Assembly (NCBI GenBank): GCA_963723455.1
Contig: CAVRQM010000001.1
Span: forward strand, 868,001-932,000
Reading direction: 5' to 3'
Length of the DNA stretch: 64,000 nucleotides
Source of the DNA: CAVRQM01 sp963723455
GTDB taxonomy: Bacteria; Pseudomonadota; Alphaproteobacteria; Acetobacterales; Acetobacteraceae
Of the stretch, positions 28,242 to 37,784 are shown one piece after another. Both the position numbers and the translations under genes were made by a program. Position 1 is the first letter of the stretch; each line of letters opens with the position of its first letter. The notes beneath the pieces are model-generated. The model saw only the letters and a program-made list of their open reading frames with translations. It was not told the DNA's origin and did no database searches.

Positions 28242-29310
28242 CGGCGCCGAGCGAGGCGGAGGAGGACGCCCTTGCCGCCGCCTGGGGCGCCGACACCGAC
28301 GACGCCAACGTCGCGCCGGCGGCGCCGGCGGCGCCCACGCGGGTGCTGAACCAGGCCGAGATCGACAGTCTGCTGGGGTTCGAGGACGGGCCGTCCGACG
28401 ACGACGCCCAGGCCGGCATGCAGCGCATCATCAGCTCGGGGCTGGTCAGCTACGAGCGCCTGCCGATGCTCGAGATCGTGTTCGACCGGCTGGTGCGCAT
28501 CATGTCCACCAGCCTGCGCAACTTCACCTCGGACAACGTCGAGGTCGGCATCGACAACATCCTGTCGCTGCGCTTCGGCGACTACCTCAACTCGATCCCG
28601 CTGCCGGCGATGCTGGCGGTGTTCAAGGCGGAGGAGTGGGACAATTACGGCCTGATGGTGGTGGACAGCGCGATGATCTACTCGATCGTCGATGTCCTGC
28701 TCGGCGGCCGACGCGGCACGCGGCGATGCGCATCGAAGGCCGGCCGTACACCACGATCGAGCGCACGCTGGTCGAGCGGCTGATCCATGTCGTGCTGGCC
28801 GACCTGTCGGCCAGCTTCGATCCGCTGTGCCCGGTGACGTTCCGCTTCGAGCGGCTGGAGGTCAACCCGCGCTTCGCCGCGATCAGCCGGCTGTCCAACG
28901 CGGCCGTGCTGGCCCGCCTGCGCATCGACATGGAGGATCGCGGCGGCAGGCTGGAACTGCTGCTGCCCTACGCCACCCTTGAGCCGGTGCGCGAGCTGCT
29001 GCTGCAGCAGTTCATGGGCGAGAAGTTCGGCCGCGATTCGATCTGGGAGACACACCTGGCCGAGGAGCTGTGGAACACCGAGGTCGATCTGGACGTGGTG
29101 CTGGACGAGCAGACGATGCGCCTGTCCGACGTGATGGCCCTGGCGCCGGGCAGCCGGATCGTGCTGGCCTGCCAGCCGGGTGCCGCGGTGCAGCTGCGCT
29201 GCGGCGCGACGCCGCTGTTCGAGGGCCGCGCCGGGCGCAGCCAGGGCCGGCTGGCGGTGCGCATCGAGCGGCACCTGCCGCGCGCGGCCGCCAGCGCTGC
29301 GGACCGCTGA
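28238..29310 (+). CDS. fliM: Flagellar motor switch protein FliM (frame-interrupted)
   Basis: C-ring switch protein of about 357 residues. The N-terminal CheY-binding motif is QAEIDSLLGF (about residues 37-46). The middle domain holds GLVSYERLPMLEIVFDRLVR and TSDNVEVGIDNILSLRFGDYL. The C-terminal SpoA domain ends with ETHLAEELWNTEVDLDVVLDEQ and SDVMALAPGSRIVL. A -1 type change lies near 28718 (cgcggcacgcggcgatg). Adding one base gives GGRRGTAAMRIEGRPYTTIE. Overlaps fliL by 4 bp. Confidence 0.9.
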
Positions 29311-29311
29311 G

Positions 29312-29812
29312 ATGGCCGGCATGCAATGGCTGCTCGACCTGGCGCTGATGCTGCTGCTCGCCGCGACGCTGTTCCACGCCATGCGGCTGGAGCGGGCGCT
29401 GGGCGTTCTGAAGCGCGACCGCGCGGCGCTGGAGGCGCTGATCGACGGCTTCAACGCCAGCACGCGCGATGCGCAGGCCGGCATCGAGCGGCTGCGCAGC
29501 GCGGCGGACGGCGCCGGGCGCGGCATCGCGCGGCAGACCGAGGCGGCGACGCTGCTGCGCGATGACCTGTCGTTCCTGATCGAGCGCGGCGAGACGCTGG
29601 CCGACCGGCTGGACCATCTGGTGCGCGCCGGGCGCGCGCTGACGCCGGAGCCGCAGCGCCCGCCGCCGGCCGCGCCGCCCAACCGCGCCGAGCCGCCGCA
29701 GACCGCCCATCCGGCGGAGCGGAGCGGCCCGGCGGGGCTTGCGGCCGAGCCGCCCCGGCTGCGCAGCCGCGCCGAGCGCGACCTGCTCGCCGCCTTGCGG
29801 ATGGCGCGCTGA
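29312..29812 (+). CDS. DUF6468 domain-containing flagellar-cluster protein
   Basis: Protein of 166 residues: one N-terminal membrane helix (MQWLLDLALMLLLAATLFHA), a coiled coil (RLERALGVLKRDRAALEALIDGFNAS ... RETEAATLLRDDLSFLIERG) and a Pro-rich tail ending LRSRAERDLLAALRMAR. This is the DUF6468 pattern of alphaproteobacterial flagellar operons. It begins 1 bp after the fliM stop. The likely role is at the inner membrane near the motor; the details are unknown. Confidence 0.8.
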   Translation: MAGMQWLLDLALMLLLAATLFHAMRLERALGVLKRDRAALEALIDGFNASTRDAQAGIERLRSAADGAGRGIARQTEAATLLRDDLSFLIERGETLADRLDHLVRAGRALTPEPQRPPPAAPPNRAEPPQTAHPAERSGPAGLAAEPPRLRSRAERDLLAALRMAR

Positions 29813-29813
29813 G

Positions 29814-30518
29814 ATGCGCCCGCGTTGGCCCGCGCCGCGGCTGCTGCCGCTGACCATGCTGGCGATGGCGGCGCTGTTCGGCGTCAAGTCGGTGGGCCTG
29901 CTGCGCCTGGCGGCGCCGGCGCGCGCGGCGACGACCCCGGCCGGCGTCCAGCCAGCCGTGCCGCCGGCGACGACCGCGCCGGCCGCCGGCGCCGAACCCG
30001 CGACGCGGACCGCCGAGCCGCCGGTCAGCGCCAGCGAACTGGCGCTGCTGCAGGATCTGCGCCGCCGCAACGCCGAGCTGGACGCCCGCGCCGCCGCCCT
30101 GGCCGGGCGCGAGCATGTCGCGGCGGCCGCCGAAATGCGCCTCGGGGCGCGGCTGGACGAGCTGGGCGGGCTGCAGACGCGGCTGGAATCGCTCGAAGCC
30201 GCCCGCCGCACCCGCGACGAGGCGAGCTGGCAGGGCCTGGTGCGCGTCTATGAGGCGATGAAGCCGAAGGATGCGGCGGTGATCTTCGACGATCTCGACA
30301 TGCCGGTGCTGCTGCAGGTGATGGACCGAATGAAGGACCGCAAGGCCGCTCCGGTGCTGGCCGCGATGCTGCCGGAGCGGGCGCGCGAGCTGACCGCCGA
30401 ACTCGCCGAGCTGCGCAGCCGCGCCAACCGCATCCCCGACAAGCCGGTCGCCCAGGCGGCCGCATCGCCGACGCCGACCTCGCCCGCGTCGGCGCCCGCG
30501 CCGCCGACCCCGCAATGA
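29814..30518 (+). CDS. MotE-family flagellar protein
   Basis: Protein of 234 residues: an N-terminal membrane anchor (residues 9-30), a Pro/Ala-rich linker, a coiled coil (SASELALLQDLRRRNAELDARAA) and a MgtE_N-like helical domain (YEAMKPKDAAVIFDDLDMPVLLQVMDRMKDRKAAPVLAAM, about residues 140-185). MotE is a periplasmic chaperone of MotC in Rhizobiales. The gene follows DUF6468 by 1 bp and precedes cheY. Confidence 0.82.
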   Translation: MRPRWPAPRLLPLTMLAMAALFGVKSVGLLRLAAPARAATTPAGVQPAVPPATTAPAAGAEPATRTAEPPVSASELALLQDLRRRNAELDARAAALAGREHVAAAAEMRLGARLDELGGLQTRLESLEAARRTRDEASWQGLVRVYEAMKPKDAAVIFDDLDMPVLLQVMDRMKDRKAAPVLAAMLPERARELTAELAELRSRANRIPDKPVAQAAASPTPTSPASAPAPPTPQ

Positions 30519-30539
30519 CCGTCCGCGCCAGGAGCCCGC

Positions 30540-30929
30540 ATGACCGCCATCGACAAATCGATCAACGTCCTGATCGTGGACGACTACAAGACAATGCTGC
30601 GCATCATCCGCAACCTGCTCAAGCAGATCGACTTCCACAACGTCGATGAGGCGACCGACGGCGCCGAGGCGCTGGCCCGGCTGCGCTCCGCCGAGTACGG
30701 GCTGGTCATCAGCGACTGGAACATGCAGCCGATGACCGGCCTGCAGCTGCTGCAGGAAGTGCGCCGCGACCCGCGGCTGAACCGGGTGCCGTTCATCATG
30801 GTCACCGCCGAGAGCAAGACCGAGAACGTCGTGGCCGCCAAGCAGGCCGGCGTCTCCAACTACATCGTCAAGCCGTTCAACGCCGAGACGTTGCGCGAAA
30901 AGATCGAAAAGGTGCTGGCGCATGTCTGA
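30540..30929 (+). CDS. cheY: Chemotaxis response regulator CheY
   Basis: Single receiver domain of 129 residues. Acidic pocket VDD (about residues 13-15), the phospho-acceptor Asp in LVISDWNMQPMTG (about residue 60), Thr in IMVTAES (about 90) and Lys in YIVKPF (about 112). Phospho-CheY binds FliM to switch rotation. It lies 21 bp after motE, and its last codons overlap the cheZ start by 8 bp. Confidence 0.92.
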   Translation: MTAIDKSINVLIVDDYKTMLRIIRNLLKQIDFHNVDEATDGAEALARLRSAEYGLVISDWNMQPMTGLQLLQEVRRDPRLNRVPFIMVTAESKTENVVAAKQAGVSNYIVKPFNAETLREKIEKVLAHV

Positions 30930-31625
30930 GGCCGCGGATCCGCAGCAGGAATGCGACCTGCGCAGCCGGCTGCAGGACATCGCGCGCGCGCCACCCCGCC
31001 GCCGATCCGCCGGTGGTGGCCGAGGTGGTGCGCGCCGTGCTGGCGACCATGAGCGGCGACCTGTCCTCGCCCGAGATCCGCCTGCTCGCCGAGATCGAGG
31101 AGCTGGGCCGCACCATCGCGCGCGCCCGCGCCGAGGTCGCGGCGATCCGCGTGGACGACATCACCGACAGCCACATCCCGGCGGCGAGCGACGAGCTGGA
31201 GGCGGTGGTCGTGCATACCGCGTCGGCGACCGACCGCGATCCTGGCGGTGTGCGAGGCGCTGGACGCGCTGGCTGCCGGGCTGGGCGAGCGTGGCGGCCC
31301 GACCCGCGCGCAGGCCGCGCAGGCGCTGCGCGCGGCGACCACCGAGGTGTACGAGGCGTGCGGCTTCCAGGACATCACCGGCCAGCGCATCAGCAAGGTC
31401 GTCGGCGCGCTGCAGGCCATCGACCGCAAGGTGGCGCGCATCCTGGCCGCCTTCGGCGACCGCCGGACCGACGCGACCGGGCATCCCGGGCGGCTCGCCG
31501 AGCTCTCGGCGGACCTGTCGCCGGACCGGCGGCCCGACCTGCCGGCCGACCTGCTGGCCGGGCCGCAGCTGCCGGAACTGGCGATGGATCAGGGCGACAT
31601 CGACCGGCTGCTGGAGGGCCTTTGA
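30922..31625 (+). CDS. cheZ: Protein phosphatase CheZ (frame-interrupted)
   Basis: CheY-P phosphatase of about 233 residues in three frame segments. The long helical hairpin has the catalytic region CGFQDITGQRISKVVGALQ with the key Gln. The C-terminus QGDIDRLLEGL is the CheY-binding tail. Changes of +1 are needed near 30990 (after gcgcgcgcg, giving IARAHPAADPPVVAE) and near 31235 (giving TDAILAVCEALDA). The start ATG 30922 overlaps cheY. Confidence 0.85.
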
Positions 31626-34600
31626 CCACCGGCCCGGGCCGCCGCGCCGGCTGGGCCGGCCGGGCGGCGCTGCTGGCCGCCTGCGCGGCGCTGCCCGCCG
31701 CCGCCGCGGCCGCCGACCCGCGGCCGGACGCCGCCGCGGCGCGCTCACCGCAGGTCGCGCCGCCGCCCGCGCCGATCGCGCGGCGCGAAGCGGTGACGGT
31801 GCGCAGCGGCGAGCATCCGGGCTTCAGCCGCGTCGTCTTCGACCTGCCCGGCGCGGCGCAGCCCGGCCTTGCGCCGCTCGCCGACGGGCTGCTGGTCCAC
31901 ATCCCGGCGGCCACCCTGTCGCGCCGCGGCGGCGTGCCGCGCGGCCTGCGCGATCTGGTCGTGGCCGGCGACAGCGCCACCCTGTCCTGGCCGCCCGGCA
32001 GCGCCACGCGGACGCTGCGGCTGCCCGGGCGGCTGGTGATCGACGTGCTGCCTGCCGCTTCGCGCGCGCGCGCGCCCGACACCGGGCCGGCGATGCGCAC
32101 CGGCGCTCGGGCGGCGCTTCGGACGCTGCCACGGGCGCTGCCTCGCGCGCTGCCGCGGCCGGCGGCGCCGCTGATCGCACCCGCCCTGGCCACCCCGCCG
32201 CCGGCTACGCCACCGCGCGCAGCGGCCCCGCCGCCGGCCCTGACGCCGCCTGCCCGGCCCCCAGCGCCAGCTTCGGCCGTGACCGTCGCGAGCGCCGCCG
32301 CCGCGCCGACCCCGCTCGACATCGCCGCGCGGCCGGAGCGGGCGGGCGGCGTGCCCGGGGCGGTGCTGCCGTTCTCCGCCGGAACCGGAGCGGCGGCGTT
32401 CCGGCGTGGCCGCTGGGGCATCGCCGTGTTCGACGAGGCGCGGCCGATCGACCTGTCGCTGCTGCGCGCCGACCCGGCGCTGGCCGGCGCGCAAATCCAG
32501 CAGCTTGCGGCGGCGACGGTGCTGCGCATGCCGCTGCCGCCGGGCCGGGCGCTGACCGTAGCGCACCGGGCCGACGGCTGGAGCGTGGCGCTGACCGAAG
32601 CCGGGCCGGCGTCGCGGGCGATCCTGCCGGTCGCCGCGTCAGGCCGGCTGGAGCTGCCGCTGGATCGTCCCGGCCGCGTCGTCCCGGTGCCCGATCCCGA
32701 CTCCGGCGGGCTGCTGCTGGTCGGCACACAGGACGCCCCGACGTCGGACTCGGCGACGCCGGACGCCGCCGCGCCGCATGCGGCGGCCCCCGACCCGGCG
32801 GCGCCGCAGGGCGTGGCGGTCGAGCGGCGCACGCCGTCCTTCGGCCTGCTCGCCACCTGGCGCGGCGTCGCCGTCGATCCGGCGTCCGACGCCCTGGTGC
32901 TGCGCGCCGAGCCCGCCGGGTTCGTGCTGCAGGATGGGTCCGGCGGCCCGGGGCTGGCGCTGGCCGATGCCGGGCTGACGGGAGCGCCGCCGGACGACGC
33001 CGCCCGCTACAGCCGCCGCTTCGACCTGCCGGCGGCTCCGCTGGCCGCGCTGGACCAGCGGCTGCGCGCGGCGGCCGCGATGGCCGCCGCCCTGCCCCCG
33101 CAGGATCGCGGCCCGGCCAGGTTGCGGGCCGCGCAGGCGATGCTGGCGATGGGGATGGGGGCCGAGGCGCAGGGCCTGGTGCAGCTGGCCGTGGCCGACG
33201 ACCCGCGACTGGAGGGCGACCCGTTCGCCACGGCGCTGGGCGGCGCCGGGGCGCTGCTGGCCGGACGCAGCGCCGAAGCAGCCGGGCTGGACGATGCCGC
33301 GCTGTCCGCGCCCGGCCAGCCCGGCGCGGACGAGGTGGCGCTGTGGCGCGGGCTGCTCGCCGCGCAGCGTGCGGACGCGGCCGGCCGCGCCGATCCGGCG
33401 GCCGCGCAGATCCTGGCGGCCAAGCTGCCGCTGCTGCAATCCTACCCGGCGACGCTGCGCGACCGGCTGCTGCCGCTGGCGCTGCAGACGATGGCGCAGG
33501 GCGGCGAGGCGGCGGCGGCGCGGCGCGCGGTGGACGCAAGCCCGGCGGACCGCCGCCTGGACCTCGCCCGGGCGCTGCTGGACGAGCAGGACGGCCACGC
33601 GCCGGACGCCCTCGCCCGGCTGGACCAGCTGGCGTCCGGCGCCGACCGCGACGTGGCGGCGCGCGCCGCGGTGCGCGCCGTGGAGCTGCGCCTGTCCGCT
33701 CGCCTGCTGACGCCGCTGCAGGCGGCCGACGCGCTCGACCCGTTGATCGACGCCTGGCGCGGCGACGCGCGCGAACTGCGGGTGCGGCTGCTCGAGGCGC
33801 AGCTGCGGCTGCGCGCGGGGCAGGCGCGCCCGGCGCTGGCGCTGCTGCGCGACAGCGTCGACCCGGTGCTGTCGCAGGGCTGGCCCGACCAGGAAGATGC
33901 CGTGCGCCAGCGCCTTCGCGCGAGCTTCGCCGAGGCGGTAGCGGATGACGCCGCGCAGCCGCTGCCGCCGCTGGAGTTCGTCGCGATGGTGCAGGAGAAC
34001 GCCGACCTGCTGCCCGACGGGGCCGCCGGGCAGGGGCTGGCCGAGCGGGTGGCCGACCGGCTGGCGGCGCTCGATCTGCCCGATCAGGCGGCCGCCGCCC
34101 TGGCCCGGCTGATGCAGCAGGCGCCGCCGGGCGCGGCCCGCGCGGCGCTGGGCGGCCGCTTGGCGGCGCTGCAGATGCAGCAGGGCGGTCCCGAGGCGGC
34201 GCTGACCACGCTTTCGGCCAGCACCGGCGACGGGCTGCCGCCGCGACTGGTCGAGAGCCGGACGCTGACATTCGCCCAGGCCGTTGCCGCGCGCGGCGAT
34301 CTCGCCGCCGCCGCCGGGTCGCTGCAGGCGCTGGGAACCACGCCGGCCGACGCGCTGCTGGCGAGCCTGCTGGAAGGTGCGGCGAAATGGCCCGAGGCGA
34401 CCGCCGCGCTGCGGCGACTGGCCGACCGCACGCTGCCGCCGGCCGGCAGGCTGGACGAAGCGCAGGCCGGATTGCTGCTGCGCCTGGCGGCGGCGGCGGC
34501 ACAGGCCGGGGATGTGGGCGCGCTCGCCACGCTGCGCGCGCGCGACCTGTCGCGCGTCCCGTCGGGCAAGTCCGCCGACCTGCTGCGCGTGCTGACCGAA

Positions 34601-34675
34601 GGTCCGGTGCAGGGCGTCGCCGACCTGCCGCGCGCCGGGGCCGAAATGGCTTTGGCGCGCACCGCGCTGCGCTAG
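31622..34675 (+). CDS. Large exported repeat protein of the flagellar/chemotaxis operon
   Basis: Protein of 1017 residues starting at TTG 31622, which overlaps the cheZ stop (TTGA) and follows ggaggg. Layout: a signal peptide (GWAGRAALLAACAALPAAAAAA); an AMIN-like beta domain at about 55-140 (VRSGEHPGFSRVVFDLP); a Pro/Ala-rich linker; a second beta-rich region; then about 550 residues of TPR-like helices (ARLRAAQAMLAMGMGAEAQG; LRAGQARPALALLRDSV; RLMQQAPPGAARAALGG). It is probably periplasmic. AMIN-like domains bind cell wall, so a role in placing the motor or chemotaxis array at the wall is a reasonable guess. No named family. Confidence 0.75.
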   Translation: MTTGPGRRAGWAGRAALLAACAALPAAAAAADPRPDAAAARSPQVAPPPAPIARREAVTVRSGEHPGFSRVVFDLPGAAQPGLAPLADGLLVHIPAATLSRRGGVPRGLRDLVVAGDSATLSWPPGSATRTLRLPGRLVIDVLPAASRARAPDTGPAMRTGARAALRTLPRALPRALPRPAAPLIAPALATPPPATPPRAAAPPPALTPPARPPAPASAVTVASAAAAPTPLDIAARPERAGGVPGAVLPFSAGTGAAAFRRGRWGIAVFDEARPIDLSLLRADPALAGAQIQQLAAATVLRMPLPPGRALTVAHRADGWSVALTEAGPASRAILPVAASGRLELPLDRPGRVVPVPDPDSGGLLLVGTQDAPTSDSATPDAAAPHAAAPDPAAPQGVAVERRTPSFGLLATWRGVAVDPASDALVLRAEPAGFVLQDGSGGPGLALADAGLTGAPPDDAARYSRRFDLPAAPLAALDQRLRAAAAMAAALPPQDRGPARLRAAQAMLAMGMGAEAQGLVQLAVADDPRLEGDPFATALGGAGALLAGRSAEAAGLDDAALSAPGQPGADEVALWRGLLAAQRADAAGRADPAAAQILAAKLPLLQSYPATLRDRLLPLALQTMAQGGEAAAARRAVDASPADRRLDLARALLDEQDGHAPDALARLDQLASGADRDVAARAAVRAVELRLSARLLTPLQAADALDPLIDAWRGDARELRVRLLEAQLRLRAGQARPALALLRDSVDPVLSQGWPDQEDAVRQRLRASFAEAVADDAAQPLPPLEFVAMVQENADLLPDGAAGQGLAERVADRLAALDLPDQAAAALARLMQQAPPGAARAALGGRLAALQMQQGGPEAALTTLSASTGDGLPPRLVESRTLTFAQAVAARGDLAAAAGSLQALGTTPADALLASLLEGAAKWPEATAALRRLADRTLPPAGRLDEAQAGLLLRLAAAAAQAGDVGALATLRARDLSRVPSGKSADLLRVLTEGPVQGVADLPRAGAEMALARTALR

Positions 34676-34710
34676 CCGCGCGACGCGCGACGCGCGACGC
34701 GCATGCGCGG
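34676..34710. repeat. Short cgcgcgacg-type tandem repeats
   Basis: Right after the stop of the large exported protein, an 8-bp unit (gcgcgacg) repeats about three times, followed by gcgcatgcgc. The remaining 165 bp up to speD carry no clear feature besides the speD ribosome site. Confidence 0.6.
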
Positions 34711-34876
34711 GGTTTGGGAACGCGCGCCCGGTATGCGCGCGCGCGTCGCGCGGCTGCGGATTTCCACTTGCGCGCCGGGGCCGCGGTCATCATATCTCGC
34801 CGCCTTGGCCCCTGGGGGCGCGCGCATGCGGCGTGTGACCCAACAGGCCGTCTACTGGTTGGAAAGGGAGGTGCGC

Positions 34877-35338
34877 GTGAACGCACTTACGCCACTGGGG
34901 ATGGTCTCGGACTCTCCGAGCAAGAACCCGGACTACGAACTCCTCTCGCCCGGGGCCGAGGAGCAGAAGGACTATTTCGTCGAGCGCGACGGCATGAAGT
35001 TCGCCGGCATGCACTTGCTCGTCGATCTGTGGGGCGCCAGCAATCTCGGCGATCCGGCGCATATCGACGCGGCGCTGCGCGAGGCGGCGACCACGGCGGG
35101 CGCGACCATCCTGCACAGCCACTTCCACCACTTCTCGCCGAATGGCGGGGTGTCGGGAGTGATCGTGCTGGCGGAGAGCCACATCTCGATCCACACTTGG
35201 CCCGAGCGCGATTTCGCGGCGGTGGACATCTTCATGTGCGGCGCCTGCGACCCGCATCTGTCGGTGCCGGTGCTGCAACGCGCCTTCGCGCCGGCGCGGA
35301 TCGATCTGGACGAGCAGCGGCGCGGCCGCGTCTCCTGA
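34877..35338 (+). CDS. speD: S-adenosylmethionine decarboxylase proenzyme
   Basis: Polyamine enzyme that makes decarboxylated SAM for spermidine. About 153 residues from GTG 34877, which has aaagggagg just upstream. The self-cleavage site is AESHISIHTWPE: the chain is cut before Ser, which becomes the pyruvoyl group. Other conserved parts are LLVDLWGASNLGDP, GATILHSHFHHFSPNGGVSGV and DIFMCGACDPH. It lies 56 bp upstream of speE and works with it. Confidence 0.93.
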   Translation: MNALTPLGMVSDSPSKNPDYELLSPGAEEQKDYFVERDGMKFAGMHLLVDLWGASNLGDPAHIDAALREAATTAGATILHSHFHHFSPNGGVSGVIVLAESHISIHTWPERDFAAVDIFMCGACDPHLSVPVLQRAFAPARIDLDEQRRGRVS

Positions 35339-35393
35339 ACCAGGGTCGGAGGCCGGCGCCTCCGGCCGCCGCCGCCTTGCCGGAGGAGCAGCG

Positions 35394-36272
35394 ATGACCG
35401 ATGTGTGGCTGAACGAGACGCTGTACCCGGATTGGGGCCAGCGCTTCCGCGTGCTGCGCGAACTTGCCCGCGAGCGCAGCGAGTTCCAGGACATCGTGAT
35501 ATTCGACAGCGCGTCGCATGGCCGCGTGATGGTGCTGGATGGCTGCGTGCAGATCACCGAGACGCGACGAGTTCGTGTATCAGGAGATGATCGTGCATGT
35601 GCCGCTGCTGGCGCATGGCGCGGCGCGCGACGTGCTGATCATCGGCGCCGGCGACGGCGGCGTGCTGCGCCGCGTGCTGCAGCACGCCGGCGTGCGCCGC
35701 GCGGTGATGGTCGAGATCGACGGCGCGGTGATCCGGCTGGCCCGCGAGCATCTGCCGATGATCGCGCGGCCACGCATGGGACGATCCGCGCGCCGCAGGT
35801 GATCGTCGGCGACGGCATCGAGTACGTTCGTCGCGCGGCCGATGCCGCGTTCGATGCGATCATCGTCGATAGCACCGATCCGATCGGCGTCGGCGAGGTG
35901 CTGTTCACCGACGAGTTCTACGCCAATGCGGCGCGCGCGCTGCGCGACGGCGGGCTGGTCGTCAACCAATGCGGCGTGCCGTTCATGCAGGCCGACGAGC
36001 TGCGCGAAACCAGCGCCCGCCGCGCCCGGCACTTCGCGCATGTCGGCGCCTATGTCGCCGCTGTGCCGACCTATGTCGGCGGCTTCATGACGCTGGGCTT
36101 CGCCGCCAAGCAGGCCGGGCTGGACGCCGTGGACGCGGCGACGCTCCGCGCGCGCGCCGAGGCAAGCGGCGTCCTGGGAACCACGCAATACTGGACCCCC
36201 GAAATCCACGCCGCGTCATTCCACCTGCCGCCGTATGTCGCCCGCGAGCTGCGCGGCGGCGAGCAGCGGTAG
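35394..36272 (+). CDS. speE: Spermidine synthase (frame-interrupted)
   Basis: Aminopropyltransferase of about 290 residues joining putrescine to decarboxylated SAM. Motifs are LYPDWGQRFRVLRELARERSE, VMVLDGCVQITE, LIIGAGDGGVLRRVLQH (the SAM-site glycines), MVEID, VGDGIEYV and IIVDSTDPIGVGEVLFTDEFY with the catalytic Asp. Three +1 changes are needed near 35563, 35767 and 35798. Together they restore the frame and give TETDEFVYQEM, HAWDDPR and PQVIVGDG. The net shift is zero mod 3, so start and stop share a frame. Pairs with speD. Confidence 0.88.
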   Translation: MTDVWLNETLYPDWGQRFRVLRELARERSEFQDIVIFDSASHGRVMVLDGCVQITETRRVRVSGDDRACAAAGAWRGARRADHRRRRRRRAAPRAAARRRAPRGDGRDRRRGDPAGPRASADDRAATHGTIRAPQVIVGDGIEYVRRAADAAFDAIIVDSTDPIGVGEVLFTDEFYANAARALRDGGLVVNQCGVPFMQADELRETSARRARHFAHVGAYVAAVPTYVGGFMTLGFAAKQAGLDAVDAATLRARAEASGVLGTTQYWTPEIHAASFHLPPYVARELRGGEQR

Positions 36273-36316
36273 GGGCCACCTGTTCCGCACCATCCGCAGG
36301 ACCGGCCGCTGCGGCG

Positions 36317-37058
36317 CTACCTGATTGCGCCGAAACTCTGCACCAGGCTGCCCGACACCAGCCGCCAGCCATCGACCAGCACGAAGAAGATCAGCTTCAG
36401 CGGCAGCGACACGCTGGCCGGCGGCAGCATCATCATCCCGAGGCTCATCAGCACGCTGGCGACCACCATGTCGATCACCAGGAACGGCAGGTACAGCAGG
36501 AAGCCCATCTCGAACGCCCGGCGCAGCTCGCCGATCATGAAGGCCGGGATCAGCGCCCGCCAGGGTGCCGCGTCCAGGCTGGGCGGATCGGGCAGTTTCG
36601 CAAGGTCGAGAAACAGCCGCAGGTCGGCCGGCCGCAGATTGCCGACCATGAACTTGCGGAACGGCTCGGCGGTCAGCCGCAATCCCTCGATCTCGCCGAC
36701 CCGGCCATCGCTCATCGGCAGCAGGCCGCTGCTCCAGGCCTGATCCAGCACCGGCTGCATGACGAAGAAGGTCAGGAACAGCGCCAGCCCGATGAGGACC
36801 GTGTTGGGCGGCGCGCCCTGCGTGCCGAGCGCGCTGCGCAGCAGCGACAGCACGATGACGATGCGGGTGAAGGCGGTGACCATGACCAGCAGGCTCGGCG
36901 CCAGCGACAGCACGGTGATCAGCGCCGTCGAGCTGGACGATGCGGCTGGTCGCCCCGGCCGACCCGCCCGCGCCGAGGTCGATCGCCACCGACTGCGCGC
37001 GCGCCGACGCCGCGGCCACGACCAGCAGCAACCCGGCGGCGCCGAGCGCCGCGCCCAT
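36317..37058 (-). CDS. fliP: Flagellar type III export protein FliP (frame-interrupted)
   Basis: Export-gate membrane protein of about 246 residues. It has a signal peptide (MGAALGAAGLLLVVAAASARAQ), then LAPSLLVMVTAFTRIVIVLSLLRSALGTQ and FLTFFVMQPV. A periplasmic loop follows, then the C-terminal pair of helices FLLYLPFLVIDMVVASVLMSLGMMMLPP. A +1 change near 36930 (cagctcgacg) separates the signal region from the core; repair gives IVQSTALITVLSLAP. It lies just downstream of fliO on the minus strand and is convergent with speE. Confidence 0.88.
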
Positions 37059-37072
37059 GCGGCCTGTCCGGG

Positions 37073-37298
37073 TCACGGCGGGGCGTCCCGCCGGCGCGCG
37101 TCGTCGGGCCAGCCGACCACACATCCTGCGCCCCGCCGGCCAGCAGCAGCACCCGCCGCCCATCGCAGCGCACCAGCGCAGCCGCCGCCGCGCCGTCGAG
37201 CGCCAGCACCTGCTCCAGCGCCAGCGCGCCGCCGACGCGGCCCCGCGCAGCCGCCCCAGCCATGCCGCAAGCCACGCCGCAAGCCGGGCGCGAATCAT
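37073..37298 (-). CDS. fliO: FliO-like flagellar protein (frame-interrupted)
   Basis: About 75 residues. The recognisable part is LALEQVLALDGAAAAALVRCDGRRVLLLAGG, the FliO-type beta segment, ending VGWPDDARRRDAPP. The N-terminus (MIRARLAAWLAAWLGRLRG) is short and lacks an obvious membrane helix. At least two frame changes (near 37230 and 37118) are needed. It overlaps the upstream gene (ATGA) and sits before fliP, the normal fliO-fliP order. The call depends partly on that context. Confidence 0.6.
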
Positions 37299-37604
37299 GT
37301 CGCGCCGGCCGGCGCGCCGCCCGGGCCGTCGCCGCCGCGCAGCGCCGCCTCCAGCAGGTCCAGCCGCGCCAGCACCGCCACCAGCATCGCGCGCACGCCG
37401 GCGGCCTGCGGCGGCGCGAGGTCGAGGCTCGCCGCGCACAGCCGCCCGGCCTGGCCTCCGCCCGGCCAGATCGATCCAGCGGGCGGCGCGCACCAGCGCC
37501 TCGGCGGTGCGGATCGTGCCGTCGAGGCGTTCGCCCAGCGCCATGACCTCGGCGACAAGCGGATCGTGCTGCAGCGGCGCGACGGAGGAACGAACCGTGT
37601 CCAT
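37295..37604 (-). CDS. Small unknown protein upstream of fliO (frame-interrupted)
   Basis: About 102 residues: DTVRSSVAPLQHDPLVAEVM, then RTAEALVRAARWIDLA, then after a +1 change near 37460 the part GRLCAASLDLAPPQAAGVRAMLVAVLARLDLLEAALRGGDG. It is helical and soluble. ATG 37604 opens the minus-strand flagellar operon, and its stop overlaps the fliO start. It may be a flagellar chaperone or regulator; I do not recognise a family. Confidence 0.6.
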
Positions 37605-37784
37605 GCCCCAGCGAAACAGGTCCTGGTAAACCGGGAATGAAGATCGGTGCGGCCGGGAGGCCGCCGCGCGTTGGACAGCGCGAACCGTTGCGGTTAATCA
37701 GTGGCGCGTGCAGTCGGCACCGATGTTTGTTGCAATCCCGTGGCAGCCCGATCGTTGCTGGCCGCGTCATCCAGGCGGTCGTCA

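Noticed and set aside
34676..34876. Riboswitch or leader RNA before speD
   Set aside because: Only short cgcgcgacg repeats and a ribosome site are visible; no structure I can match to a known polyamine or SAM RNA.
27735..37604. Programmed frameshifting in flagellar genes
   Set aside because: Breaks occur in many unrelated genes, lack slippery heptamers and need different positions each time, so error is the simpler reading.
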